A stretch of 64,000 nucleotides of DNA, taken from JBNJGB01 sp051747385 (lineage in GTDB: Bacteria; Myxococcota_A; UBA9042; PHBI01; JACKFB01). Shown one piece after another: positions 33,882 to 42,314 of this stretch (positions are counted from its first letter, which is position 1; each line of letters begins with the position of its first letter). The notes below the pieces were generated by a model. That model saw only the letters and a program-made list of their open reading frames with translations, was not told the origin of the DNA and searched no databases. The stretch is taken from the NCBI GenBank assembly GCA_051747385.1, contig JBNJGB010000032.1:1-64000 (forward strand), read 5' to 3'. The position numbers were made by a program, and so were the translations under genes.

Positions 33882-36278
33882 ATGCAGACGACGACCACGA
33901 CCCTCCGGGCGCGCGGAGCCGCGCTGGCGGCACGACTCCGGGACCTGAACGCGCGCCTGGCCGGGCCGTCCCGGGCGACGACCGCCGACGCGCCCGACGA
34001 GGCCGAGGCCCTCGCGACGCCCCGCCCCGCGCTGGACGCCCGCCTCGCGGAACCGGACCTCCTCCCGTTCTTCCGGGGCTTCACGCTCGATGAGGCCCGG
34101 CGCCTCGTCGACCGGATGACGCCATGGACCCTCTCGCGCGGGCTGGCCCTGTTCCGCGAGGGGCGCCCGGGAGGCAGCGCGTTCGTCAGCGCCCGCGGCG
34201 CCCTGGAGGTCAGCATTCGCCGCGGCGCGAGCCGGCACCAGCTCGCGGTCCTGGGCCCCGGGCGGATCTTCGGCGAGGTCTCCCTCCTCGACGGCGGACC
34301 CCGGACGGCCACCGTGACGGCCCGCGAGGACAGCGCCGTCCTGGAGCTTCGCCGGCAGGACCTGGACCGCCTGGTGGACGAGGACCCCGCCCTGGCCGCG
34401 AAGCTCCTGCGGGCCCTGGTGGAGACCGTGGCCGGCGCCCTGCGCGACGGCGACTCGGCGCTCGGGGATCCCGCGACCCAGCCCCGGCTCGCGCTGGCCG
34501 CGAGCACGCCTCCGGTCGGCCGGCCGCCGGCTCCTCGCGAGGAGCGCTTCGAGCGCGACGCCCTCGTGGAGCGCATCCGCGCCTCGGTCGTGGGGGACGG
34601 CGAGGTGCTCCAAGGCCCGTTCGGGCCCTGCCGCATGGTCTATGCGGACTATACGGCCTCGGGGCGCTCCCTGGGCTTCATCGAGGACTTCATGCGGTCC
34701 GAGGTGATGCCCCTGTACGCCAACACCCACACCGAGGCCTCGGGCACCGGCCGGCAGACGACCCGCCTGCGCGAGGAGGCCCGCGGCGTCGTGCACGACG
34801 CGGTGGGCGGAGGCCCCGACGACTGCGTGGTCTTCTGCGGCTCCGGCGCCACGGCGGCCATCGACAAGCTCCAGGGCCTGCTGGGCCTGAAGCTCCCGGA
34901 GGCCCTGGACCGGCGGCACGGGCTGTCGGCCCACATCCCGCCGGCGGAGCGCCCGGTGGTCTTCGTGGGGCCGTACGAGCACCACGCCAACGACGTGTCC
35001 TGGCGCATGACCGTGGCCGACGTGGTGATGATCCACGAGGCCCCGGACGGCCGCATCGACCTGGACGAGCTTCGCCGGGCGCTGGAGGAATACCGGGATC
35101 GCCCGTTCCGCATCGGCAGCTTCTCGGCGGCCAGCAACGTGACCGGCGTGCTCACGGACACGGTCGCCGTCACGCGCCTCCTCCACGAGCACGGCGCCCT
35201 GGCGTGCTGGGACTACGCGGCGGCGGGCCCCTACCTGCCCATCGAGGTGAACCCCGACGGCGATCCCCTCGCCGCCAAGGACGCGGTCTTCCTGTCCCCG
35301 CACAAGTTCGTGGGCGGGCCGGGGACGCCCGGGGTCCTGGTGGCGAAGCGGGCCCTGTTCGCCAACCGGGTGCCGGTGGTGCCGGCGGGCGGGACCGTCC
35401 GCTACGTCTCCCCCACCGACCAGGACTTCCTGGACGACCCCGTGCACCGGGAGGAGGGCGGCACGCCGGAGATCCTCGGGTCCATCCGCGCCGGCCTGGT
35501 CTTCCAGCTCAAGCAGGCGGTGGGGACCGAGACCATCGAGCGCCTCGAGCGCGGGCTCCTGCAGCGAGCCATGGCCCGGTGGCGCGACAATGACCGCATC
35601 TGGATCCTGGGCCCGGTGGATCGGCCGCGCCTGTCCATCGTGTCGTTCGTGGTCCGGCACGGGCTCGGCTACCTGCACTACAACTACGTCGTGTCGCTCC
35701 TGAGCGACCTCCTCGGCGTCCAGTCCCGTGGGGGCTGCTCCTGCGCGGGCCCGTACGGCCACAACCTCTTCGGGATCGGCCCCGACCTGTCCCGGCGCTA
35801 TCAGTCGCAGATCGCCTGCGGCCACGAGGGGGTCAAGCCCGGCTGGGTCCGCGTGAACTTCAACTACTTCCTGAGCGAGGCGGTCTTCGAGTACCTCGTC
35901 GAGGCCGTCGACCTGGTGGCGCGGCACGGCTGGCGCCTCCTGCCGTTCTACCGCTTCGACCCGGAGACGGCTCAGTGGCGCCACGTGGACCAGGCCGCCT
36001 CCGACAGCCCCGTCGTGAGCCTCCGCGCGCTCCGGTACTCGGCGGGCGTCCTGGAGTACGCCTCCGACCGCGCCGAGGAGCCCGAGGCCGTGCTGCCGGG
36101 CTATCTGGACCGGGCGCGCCGCATCCTGGAGACCGCCGCGGACCGCCTGCCGCCCGAGCCCCCCGACGACGCGCACGTGGCGAGGGAGTTCGGGGACCTC
36201 CGCTGGTTCGTGCTCCCCTCCGAGGCCTGGCGCGAGCTTCGCGACGGCGGAGGGGCGGGAGACTCGGGCGGCCGGTAG
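33882..36278 (+). CDS. Cyclic-nucleotide-binding domain fused to a cysteine desulfurase-like enzyme
   Basis: A 798-residue soluble fusion. Residues about 60-190 form a cNMP-binding domain whose phosphate-binding cassette, FGEVSLLDGGPRTATVTA, keeps the Glu (132) and Arg (141) that contact cAMP or cGMP. Residues about 235-680 form a class V aminotransferase/cysteine desulfurase domain. His474-Lys475 in FLSPHKFVGGPGTPG is the PLP lysine, and RGGCSCAGPYGH (Cys619, Cys621) lies where the persulfide-forming Cys sits. ANTHTEASGTGRQT and CGSGATAAIDK resemble selenocysteine lyase/SufS-like members. A helical tail of about 100 residues follows. I chose ATG 33882, but GTG 33846 in frame is possible. The design suggests sulfur or selenium mobilisation gated by a cyclic nucleotide. 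Confidence 0.85.
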   Translation: MQTTTTTLRARGAALAARLRDLNARLAGPSRATTADAPDEAEALATPRPALDARLAEPDLLPFFRGFTLDEARRLVDRMTPWTLSRGLALFREGRPGGSAFVSARGALEVSIRRGASRHQLAVLGPGRIFGEVSLLDGGPRTATVTAREDSAVLELRRQDLDRLVDEDPALAAKLLRALVETVAGALRDGDSALGDPATQPRLALAASTPPVGRPPAPREERFERDALVERIRASVVGDGEVLQGPFGPCRMVYADYTASGRSLGFIEDFMRSEVMPLYANTHTEASGTGRQTTRLREEARGVVHDAVGGGPDDCVVFCGSGATAAIDKLQGLLGLKLPEALDRRHGLSAHIPPAERPVVFVGPYEHHANDVSWRMTVADVVMIHEAPDGRIDLDELRRALEEYRDRPFRIGSFSAASNVTGVLTDTVAVTRLLHEHGALACWDYAAAGPYLPIEVNPDGDPLAAKDAVFLSPHKFVGGPGTPGVLVAKRALFANRVPVVPAGGTVRYVSPTDQDFLDDPVHREEGGTPEILGSIRAGLVFQLKQAVGTETIERLERGLLQRAMARWRDNDRIWILGPVDRPRLSIVSFVVRHGLGYLHYNYVVSLLSDLLGVQSRGGCSCAGPYGHNLFGIGPDLSRRYQSQIACGHEGVKPGWVRVNFNYFLSEAVFEYLVEAVDLVARHGWRLLPFYRFDPETAQWRHVDQAASDSPVVSLRALRYSAGVLEYASDRAEEPEAVLPGYLDRARRILETAADRLPPEPPDDAHVAREFGDLRWFVLPSEAWRELRDGGGAGDSGGR

Positions 36279-36377
36279 CGTGAAGTGCGCGCCGGGGTTT
36301 TTCTCGTAACACTTCGACGCGGTGATGGCTCTCCCCTCTGAACGTGGTGCGCCCGCACCCCAAGCGAATGGAGCTCC

Positions 36378-36470
36378 ATGGACCTCGAGACCCTGGGATT
36401 CCTCGGCTTCCTCTTCGTCTGGATCCTGCTCCAGGCGGTGATCCTGCCGAAGATGGGTGTCCCGACCTGA
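36378..36470 (+). CDS. 30-residue membrane peptide; possible UGA read-through to 36587
   Basis: ATG 36378 follows GGAG at 4 nt. The peptide starts MDLETLGFLGFLF, continues as one hydrophobic helix and ends in VILPKMGVPT directly before UGA (36468-36470). If the UGA is read as selenocysteine the frame continues for 38 codons as U-TSPNAC and then a strongly charged, Arg/Glu-rich tail, ending in a UGA that overlaps the ATG of fmdB (TGATG). A perfect 6-bp hairpin with a GGC loop lies 19-33 nt after the first UGA, where bacterial SECIS elements sit. I remember small deltaproteobacterial membrane proteins with a PKLGVPT(U/C) pattern but cannot confirm the match. As read conservatively, it is a one-helix peptide of unknown role. 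Confidence 0.5.
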   Translation: MDLETLGFLGFLFVWILLQAVILPKMGVPT

Positions 36471-36488
36471 ACGTCGCCGAACGCATGC

Positions 36489-36503
36489 ACGCCCGGCGGG
36501 CGT
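36489..36503 (+). promoter_or_regulatory. Hairpin after in-frame UGA, SECIS-like candidate
   Basis: ACGCCC-GGC-GGGCGT is a perfect 6-bp stem with a G-starting 3-nt loop about 25 nt downstream of the UGA at 36468. Distance and size fit the loose bacterial SECIS model. In GC-rich DNA such hairpins also arise by chance. Confidence 0.3.
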
Positions 36504-36586
36504 GACCGAAAGAGGCGACGCAGCGGAGAGACCGACCACCAGGGGCGCGAAGACGCCCCCGAGAGACGGGCGGAGGGAGACGCCTG

Positions 36587-36790
36587 ATGCGGATGTACGA
36601 CTTCGAGTGCGAGTCCTGTGGACATCGCTTCGAGGAGCTGGTCCGGGGCACCCCGGACGGCTCGGAGATGCGATGCCCCGCCTGCGAGCACGTCGGTGCC
36701 CGCAAGCTCATCACCGGCTTCTCGGTGGGGCAGAGCCGCGGCAGCGCCCCGGCGCCGAGCGCCGGACCCGGCTGCTCCGGCTTCACCTGA
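36587..36790 (+). CDS. FmdB-type zinc-ribbon protein
   Basis: A 67-residue protein. It starts MRMYDFECESCGHRFEEL and has a second pair in MRCPACEHV, giving the CxxC-CxxC zinc ribbon of the FmdB/CxxC_CxxC_SSSS family. The C-terminus is Gly/Ser/Pro-rich with a lone Cys near the end (GPGCSGFT), as in other members. The Shine-Dalgarno GGAGGGAGA lies at 36571-36579. Its ATG overlaps the last stop of the read-through frame of the small membrane gene by one base, so the two may be coupled. FmdB proteins are proposed regulators or metal chaperones. The exact function is unknown. Confidence 0.88.
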   Translation: MRMYDFECESCGHRFEELVRGTPDGSEMRCPACEHVGARKLITGFSVGQSRGSAPAPSAGPGCSGFT

Positions 36791-36955
36791 GGATTCTGAC
36801 CCGGGTGGCGTGACCACCCGCCAAGGTCAATACGTGTCGCCCTCGCAGCCTCCCGAGTCGACTGCGGGGGCGTCGTCCGTCGTGTCCCCTTCGCAGCCGC
36901 CGCTGTCAGAGGCGTCCGTGTCCGACCGCAGCCCCTCGGAAGCCGGGTGACCTTG

Positions 36956-36984
36956 TTGACAGCCCCGCCGGGCCGCGATAGCGC
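36956..36984 (+). promoter_or_regulatory. Sigma-70 promoter, candidate leaderless
   Basis: A perfect -35 TTGACA (36956-36961) is followed after 17 nt by TAGCGC (36979-36984). The predicted start coincides with the ATG at 36991, and there is no Shine-Dalgarno between them. Confidence 0.5.
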
Positions 36985-36990
36985 CGCGCC

Positions 36991-39069
36991 ATGGAAACAC
37001 GTCTACGTCGCCAGGTGTCCGCGCTCGCCCTCCTGCTCGTCGTCTCGGCCGTCGGAGGCTGCGCCACGACGGCGGCCGAGCGGTGCGCGAGCGGGCCGGA
37101 GCCCGTCGAGGTCCCGGGGGAGATGACGGCGGATCCGCGCCCGCCGGAGGCCTGGCTCCGGCCGGACGACGCGGCGCTCCGCCTGAAGCTGGACCCGCGG
37201 GGCTGGACGCCCCTGGCCCGGGCCGTCGCGGAGGTGATCGACGGCATGGAGGCCCAGGCCCTGCCGCCGGCGACGGCCCTCCTCGGGCAGGTCGTCCCGC
37301 CGGGGCCCGCGCTGGAGTCCGTGGACCTGGAGCGTCCCTCGTGGCTGGTCCTGTCCGCGCGCGGCGACCGCCTGTTCCGGACCTGCCTCGGGGCCGGGCT
37401 GCCGTGCACCCGGGACGCGTACGAGATCCCGCTGTACGCCCGCCTGCTCCTGCCCAGCCGGGACCCGGCGGCGCTCGCGACCGCCCTCCGGGAGACGCTC
37501 GGCCGGGCCTCGCGGGTCGTGCGGCACCGCGACTTCGTCCGCGTCGAGCTCGCCGTGGGCGTGCAGGGGGAGAGCGAGCCCGTGGCCGCCGACCTCGACG
37601 CCAGGGCGGCCGGCCGGCGGGACCGCGGGTCGGAGGCGCCGGACACCCCCGCGCTCCGTGCGTTCCGGGGACACGACGGCCTCTTGGCGATCCACGGGGA
37701 CCTGGGCCGGGTCCTGGGTCTGGCCCAGCACGTGGGGGCGCGCGCGCTCGCTCCGTCGCTCGCACGCGTGGACCCGTCGAGGGCGGTCGGCGCGCTGGCG
37801 CAGGGGACCTGGATCCTGAACCTGGCGACCTCCCTGGACGAGCCCGAGCGCGCCGAGGTCCGCGACGCGGCGTTGCTCCTCGGCCTCGCCGACGGGGCCC
37901 CGGCGCTGGATCTGGTCGGCACCCGGACCCCGTTCGGCCGCCGCCTGCTCGAGGCGGCGCGCTTCGCCCCCGAGATGACGCCGTCGCGTGTGGAAGAGCC
38001 CGTGTTCACGCTGGACTGGGCGATGGATCCCGAGGCCGTGCGCGAGGCGGACGGGATCCCCGAGTGGCTCGACGAGGGGCCCGAGTCCCTGCGCTCGCTG
38101 GTCCGTCCCCTCGGCGTGTGGCTCCTCGCGGGCGTGGCGCGCCACCCCGTGGGGGTCGTCGGAGGCCTGCTGGCGCCGCCCATGGCCGGGCGGGACGACT
38201 CCGAGCCGCCGACGCTCCTGGCCCTCCGCATCCGAGCGGAGCCGCGCCCGGAGGTGACGCCCGAGGAGGAGGTCCTGCTCCGGGGCGGGGCCGCGCTCCT
38301 CTTCCCGCGGACGGAGCGCACGACCGGCCTGCTGACCATGCTCCGCATGCGGGTGGGGACCGACGACCGCTACGCCATGGACGTCCGGGACCGGGGCGAC
38401 CGGGTCGAGGTGCTGGTCAGCTACGGCGCCGCGATCGAGGAGGTCTTCAGAGACGAGGCCACCGGGGTGGACTGGAGCACGCAGGGGGCCCGCATGGACC
38501 TGGCGCGCCTGATGGAGCGGGCCGAGTTCCTGAAGCGCCTCCTCTGGCAGATCCGGCCGATCCTCCCGATCCCGGTCGACGCCGGCGTGCCGCCGTGGCT
38601 GCCGCGAGCGCCGCTCGTCCTCACCCTGGGCGCCGGGGAGGACGTGTCCGGACTCCGCCTCGCCCTCGGGCGGGACCCGGGGGGACCGCCGATGCCCGCC
38701 GGGGGAGACGCCTCGGTGCAGCCCGCCCCGACGTGCCTGGACCTCCTGTTCCGCGACCTGGCTCCCATCGTGGACGCCGCGGCCCACGGGCGGCGGAGCG
38801 CCTCGGTCCTTCGGGTCGGCCTGGACGGCGTCCGCGCGACCCTGGAGGAGCGGGTCGCAGGATGCGCCGGGCCGGACGCCGCGCTCGCCCGCCTCGCCGT
38901 GGCCCACGTGGACTGGCTCCGAGCCCGGCTGGCCGACGAGGCCGGACAGCGGGACGAGGCGGACGCGCTGGACGAGCAGGCGTGCGAGGCGGGCCACTGC
39001 CCCGCGTGCCTGGATCCCCGCGGCGCCTGGCTGGGGGCCCGCCCGGCGGAGGCCGACGCCGCCCGGTGA
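36991..39069 (+). CDS. Large lipoprotein, unknown function
   Basis: A 692-residue lipoprotein with signal peptide ALALLLVVSAVGGC (Cys near residue 24). I do not recognise the family. The body is Leu/Ala/Arg-rich and mixed alpha/beta. One region (about 125-260) and another (about 340-470) share the theme of strand pairs such as WLVLSARGDRLFRTC and PTLLALRIRAEPRPE, loosely like DUF3352-type repeats. The end (620-690) is helical with paired Cys (AGHCPACLDP) and a tetratricopeptide-like feel. It appears to be transcribed from its own promoter directly at the ATG and is followed 50 bp later by the double-ACT gene. Confidence 0.7.
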   Translation: METRLRRQVSALALLLVVSAVGGCATTAAERCASGPEPVEVPGEMTADPRPPEAWLRPDDAALRLKLDPRGWTPLARAVAEVIDGMEAQALPPATALLGQVVPPGPALESVDLERPSWLVLSARGDRLFRTCLGAGLPCTRDAYEIPLYARLLLPSRDPAALATALRETLGRASRVVRHRDFVRVELAVGVQGESEPVAADLDARAAGRRDRGSEAPDTPALRAFRGHDGLLAIHGDLGRVLGLAQHVGARALAPSLARVDPSRAVGALAQGTWILNLATSLDEPERAEVRDAALLLGLADGAPALDLVGTRTPFGRRLLEAARFAPEMTPSRVEEPVFTLDWAMDPEAVREADGIPEWLDEGPESLRSLVRPLGVWLLAGVARHPVGVVGGLLAPPMAGRDDSEPPTLLALRIRAEPRPEVTPEEEVLLRGGAALLFPRTERTTGLLTMLRMRVGTDDRYAMDVRDRGDRVEVLVSYGAAIEEVFRDEATGVDWSTQGARMDLARLMERAEFLKRLLWQIRPILPIPVDAGVPPWLPRAPLVLTLGAGEDVSGLRLALGRDPGGPPMPAGGDASVQPAPTCLDLLFRDLAPIVDAAAHGRRSASVLRVGLDGVRATLEERVAGCAGPDAALARLAVAHVDWLRARLADEAGQRDEADALDEQACEAGHCPACLDPRGAWLGARPAEADAAR

Positions 39070-39118
39070 TCCGGCGCCGGGGCTTCGTGATATGCTGGAG
39101 GCCATCCAGGAGGCGCCC

Positions 39119-39652
39119 ATGAAGACTTCGCTCGTGCTCACCGTGGTGGGCCCGGATCAGCCGGGTCTCGTCGAGGCCATCTCCCGCGCCGTCGCGGATC
39201 ACGGCGGCAACTGGGAGGCCAGCCGCATGGGCCGCCTGGGCGGGCAGTTCGCCGGCATGGTCCAGGTGGGCACGGACGAGGCCGGGGCCGAGGCCCTCGC
39301 GGAGGCCCTCCTGGGGCTGGAGGCGCGCGGGCTGCACGTCGTGGTCGTGGGGAAGGGCGAGGAGGAGCGCGCCGCGGACCTCGTGCCGCTCCGGCTGGAC
39401 CTCGTGGGCACCGATCGGCCCGGCATCCTCCGGGAGATCTCGGCCGTGCTCGCCTCCCGGCACGTGAACGTCGACGAGCTGGAGACGGAGTGCACCAGCG
39501 CCCCCATGTCCGGGGAGGCGCTCTTCCGCATGTCCGCCGCGCTGCGCGCTCCGCGCGACGTGGCCCTGGCCGACCTCACGGAGCGGCTGGAGGCCCTCGC
39601 CAACGACCTCATGGTGGACGTGACCCTGGCCCCGGAGGGCGAGGAGGCGTGA
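39119..39652 (+). CDS. Double ACT-domain protein, GcvR-like
   Basis: A 177-residue cytoplasmic protein of two ACT domains. The first begins LVLTVVGPDQPGLVEAISRAV and the second LRLDLVGTDRPGILREISAVL, each with the Gly-x-Asp-x-Pro-Gly turn that binds amino acids. This is the architecture and size of GcvR, which senses glycine and represses glycine cleavage genes through GcvA. No gcvA or gcv genes are nearby, so the ligand and target are open. ATG 39119 has CAGGAGG 5 nt upstream. Its stop overlaps the GTG of the flavin reductase gene (GTGA). Confidence 0.88.
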   Translation: MKTSLVLTVVGPDQPGLVEAISRAVADHGGNWEASRMGRLGGQFAGMVQVGTDEAGAEALAEALLGLEARGLHVVVVGKGEEERAADLVPLRLDLVGTDRPGILREISAVLASRHVNVDELETECTSAPMSGEALFRMSAALRAPRDVALADLTERLEALANDLMVDVTLAPEGEEA

Positions 39653-40761
39653 GCGACACCGCGGAGGAGACGACCGTGACGGGGGACGGGTTCGAGGAGG
39701 TGCCGCTGCGGCCGCACTTCTTCATGGCGTCCGCCTTCTTCCCGATGCCCGTGCTCCTGGCGAGCACCCGCGACGAGGAGGGCCGCACCAACCTGGCGCC
39801 GTACAGCATCTGCTTCCCGGAGCCGTCCCTGGGCGACGACGCCATGGTCCTGTCGTGCCGGCCGGACAGCAACACCGCGCGCAACATCCGCCGCTCCGGG
39901 CGCGTGGCCCTGAACTTCATCCCCGACGCGCCCCACTTCATCGAGAACCTGAAGGAGCTGGGCATCCCGGGGGCGACCCCGAAGAAGATGGGGCGCAGCA
40001 TCTTCCGGCTGGCCCCGTCCGACCGGCCGGCGGAGGGCGGGGAGGACGCGCCGGACCTGGTGGACGACGCCGTGCAGGTGTTCGAGTGCACCTGGGACCG
40101 GGAGCACACCGTCGAGACGGCCCACGAGGACCTCCACTTCGTCCTGCGGGTGGAGCGCATCCTCCTCAAGGCGCGCTGGCGGAGGGCCCTGGAGTCGGGG
40201 GAGGGGGTCCCGCGCCTGCCCGTGGACTACGGCTTCCGCGCGCCCACGTCGACGTGGCTGTCGCGGCCCATGACGCGCTATCAGACGCCGCGGCTGCGTC
40301 CAAAGTTCGAGCTGACCGTCCCCTACGCGCCGGACTCCGTCGTGCGGCGCTTCCGGCGGGCCCTGACGGCCCCCAACACCCCGGTCGTGGGAAACGCGGC
40401 CATGGAGCACGTCCAGCTCTTCGTCCCGGAGCGCGAGCGGACCTTCTGGTCGCCTCACGTCGACCTGATGCTGGCCGAGGACCCGGAGGGCGCGCGCCTG
40501 TTCGGCCGCATCGGGCCGCACCCCAGCGTGTGGACCCTGTTCGTGGCCCTCCACGCCGTCGTCGGCTTCACGGGGCTGGGCGGCCTCATGTTCGGCCTGT
40601 CCCAGCTGGTCTCCAAGGAGCCGGCGTGGGCCCTCTGGGTGGTCCCGGCGGCCCTGGCCCTGCACGTCTTCATCGCCGGCGCCGCCTTCATCGGCCAGGG
40701 CCTCGGCGCCGACCAGATCCACCGCCTCCGCGTCTTCATCGAGGACACCCTCGCCACCTAG
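39649..40761 (+). CDS. Flavin reductase-like domain fused to a membrane-associated C-terminal domain
   Basis: A 370-residue protein, GTG start overlapping the previous stop. Residues about 20-215 are a flavin reductase-like (FMN-binding split barrel) domain: ASAFFPMPVLLASTRDEEGR, NLAPYSICFPEPSLGDD, NTARNIRRSGRVALNFI. Residues about 225-370 are a second domain with PHPSVWTLFVALHAVVGFTG and AALALHVFIAGAAFIGQG, two membrane helices. The combination is longer than usual flavin reductases, which run about 160-210 residues. It probably binds FMN and may sit at the inner membrane. The redox partner is unknown. The first copy of the 32-bp inverted element follows its stop codon immediately. Confidence 0.8.
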   Translation: MSDTAEETTVTGDGFEEVPLRPHFFMASAFFPMPVLLASTRDEEGRTNLAPYSICFPEPSLGDDAMVLSCRPDSNTARNIRRSGRVALNFIPDAPHFIENLKELGIPGATPKKMGRSIFRLAPSDRPAEGGEDAPDLVDDAVQVFECTWDREHTVETAHEDLHFVLRVERILLKARWRRALESGEGVPRLPVDYGFRAPTSTWLSRPMTRYQTPRLRPKFELTVPYAPDSVVRRFRRALTAPNTPVVGNAAMEHVQLFVPERERTFWSPHVDLMLAEDPEGARLFGRIGPHPSVWTLFVALHAVVGFTGLGGLMFGLSQLVSKEPAWALWVVPAALALHVFIAGAAFIGQGLGADQIHRLRVFIEDTLAT

Positions 40762-40793
40762 GTGGGGTCAAACCTACTCATTTCTCACTTTTC
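40762..40793 (+). repeat. 32-bp dispersed element, copy 1
   Basis: GTGGGGTCAAACC plus 19 further bases. It starts immediately after the TAG of the flavin reductase gene. The reverse complement recurs at 46185-46216 with one mismatch. It is distinctly more AT-rich than its surroundings and resembles the ends of REP/RAYT-type or MITE-like elements. Confidence 0.75.
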
Positions 40794-40873
40794 CCTCGGC
40801 GCCCAGCCCCGTCGCGCATCTGATCTGTAACGGTTCGCCGCCCTGTCGGCTCACAGGGGCAGGAGGACGTGAC

Positions 40874-41521
40874 ATGCAGATGAAGCTCTATCAGCGAGAA
40901 GGATGCCCCCACGGCGGCAGGGTCCGCCGGTTCCTCACGGATCGGGGCGTGGACTACGAGATCGTCAACGTGCCCAAGCTCGGCTCGGAGCGCCGGGAGG
41001 TGTTGGCGCTCGGCGTCGACAAGCCCGAGGTCCCGGTCCTGGTGGACGGGGACACGGTGATTCAGGGCAGCGACGAGATCCTGGCCCACCTGGAGTCCAA
41101 GCTCCCCGACCCGGGCTTCGGCGACCCGGCCTACGGGCTGACCCGCGAGCTGCCGAACCTGTCCTACGGGGACGCCGTCGCGGCGGTGAAGGAGGCCCTG
41201 GCGACGGAGGGCTTCGGGGTGCAGACCGAGGTCGACGTGCGCGCGACCCTCGAGGAGAAGCTGGGCGAGGAGACGCGGCCCTACCTCATCCTCGGCGTCT
41301 GCAACCCGAAGCTGGCCCACCAGGCCCTGAGCGGCGAGCCGGGCATCGGCCTCTTCCTGCCCTGCAACGTCGTGGTCGCCGAGCAGCCCGACGGCCACGC
41401 GGTGGTCTCCACCATCGACCCGGCGAAGATGTTCACCCTCATCGGCCGCCCCGAGGTCGAGCCCATCGCGAGGGAGGTCGGCCAGCGCCTCCGCAACGTG
41501 CTGGCGGCGCTCCCCGCGTAG
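40874..41521 (+). CDS. Glutaredoxin-like domain fused to DUF302
   Basis: A 215-residue protein. Residues 1-78 form a thioredoxin-fold glutaredoxin/GST N-terminal domain with active site CPHG in place of CxxC, so it is monothiol-like, and a cis-Pro in EVPVLVDGD. Residues about 95-215 are a DUF302 domain: SYGDAVAAVKEALATEGFGV, then YLILGVCNPKLAHQAL and IGLFLPCNVVV. DUF302 proteins are small alpha/beta proteins of unknown activity that often occur near redox or metal genes. ATG 40874 has GCAGGAGG upstream. The fusion suggests glutathione-linked handling of a ligand held by DUF302. It is the first gene inside the block framed by the 32-bp elements. Confidence 0.85.
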   Translation: MQMKLYQREGCPHGGRVRRFLTDRGVDYEIVNVPKLGSERREVLALGVDKPEVPVLVDGDTVIQGSDEILAHLESKLPDPGFGDPAYGLTRELPNLSYGDAVAAVKEALATEGFGVQTEVDVRATLEEKLGEETRPYLILGVCNPKLAHQALSGEPGIGLFLPCNVVVAEQPDGHAVVSTIDPAKMFTLIGRPEVEPIAREVGQRLRNVLAALPA

Positions 41522-41528
41522 GCCCGCG

Positions 41529-42314
41529 TCAGCCGCGCTCCCCCCGGTGGAGGGCGAAGCCGGCGAAGGACTGCATCGTCGGCATCACCTCGAGCGTGTT
41601 CACGTTCACGTGACGGGGGAGCGTGGCCACCCAGCGGATGGCCTCGGCGACGTCGTCCGGCCTGAGCGGCTGGATGCCCTCGTACGGCTTGCGGGCGGCC
41701 TCCGCGTCGCCCTTGAAGCGGACCACCGAGAACTCGGTCTCGGCCAGGCCGGGCTGGATGTCCGTGACACGGACGGGGTGGCCGACGAGATCTGCCCGCA
41801 GGTTCAGGCTGAACTGGTGCACGAACGCCTTGGTGGCGCCGTAGACGTTGGCGCCGGGATAGGGCCAGTTGGCAGCGATGGAGCCCAGGTTGATCACGTG
41901 GCCGCGGCGGCGCTCGACCATGCCCGGGAGCAGCGCCCGCGTCGCGTAGAGGAGGCCCTTCACGTTCGTGTCGACCATGGCCTCCCAGTCGTCCGGATCG
42001 GTCTCGTGGGCGCGCTCGAGCCCCAGGGCGAGGCCCGCGTTGTTCACCAGGACGTCCACCGCGGCGAACTCCTCCGGCAGGCCGTCCACCGCCTCCCGGA
42101 CGGCCTCCGCATCGCGCACGTCGAACGCCACGCCGAGGAGCCGATCCCCGAGCTCGTCGCGCAGGGCCCGGAGGCGCTCCTCACGCCGGCCCGTGGCGAT
42201 CACGCGCGCCCCCAGGGCGACGAACCGGCGGGCGACGGCGGCGCCGAAGCCGGCCGTGGCGCCTGTGACGAACACGGTGAGGGTGCTGGGATCGACGGTG
42301 TCGTAGTCGGACAT
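41529..42314 (-). CDS. ydfG: YdfG-like NADP-dependent short-chain dehydrogenase
   Basis: A 261-residue classical SDR. The cofactor motif is VTGATAGFGAAVARRF, followed by NNAG in VDVLVNNAGLAL. The catalytic Ser lies in NLGSIAANWPYPG and Tyr/Lys in VYGATKAFV. The C-terminus LPRHVNVNTLEVMP matches the YdfG group, which oxidises 3-hydroxy acids such as serine and 3-hydroxypropionate and reduces malonic semialdehyde. ATG 42314 is preceded by GGGAGA. It is convergent with the glutaredoxin-DUF302 gene, 7 bp away, and divergent from the Cys-rich gene. Confidence 0.88.
   Translation of the reverse strand: MSDYDTVDPSTLTVFVTGATAGFGAAVARRFVALGARVIATGRREERLRALRDELGDRLLGVAFDVRDAEAVREAVDGLPEEFAAVDVLVNNAGLALGLERAHETDPDDWEAMVDTNVKGLLYATRALLPGMVERRRGHVINLGSIAANWPYPGANVYGATKAFVHQFSLNLRADLVGHPVRVTDIQPGLAETEFSVVRFKGDAEAARKPYEGIQPLRPDDVAEAIRWVATLPRHVNVNTLEVMPTMQSFAGFALHRGERG

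Noticed and set aside
36279..36377. T5 tract at about 36299 as a terminator of the cNMP-desulfurase gene
   Set aside because: No stable stem directly precedes the T-tract.
33507..36539. An upstream extension of the resB frame antisense to the cNMP-desulfurase gene
   Set aside because: The plus-strand gene has clear domains, and resB has a proper ATG and ribosome site at 33506.
36827..36952. Minus-strand text with a twice-repeated DSGGCEGDT, like the end of a Cys-rich protein
   Set aside because: There is no standard start codon near it, and the frame upstream is antisense to a lipoprotein gene. It may be a gene remnant but cannot be supported.
27519..40761. Possibility that all the respiratory genes form one mobile island
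   Set aside because: No integrase, tRNA junction, direct-repeat boundary or base-composition change was seen. The genes look native.
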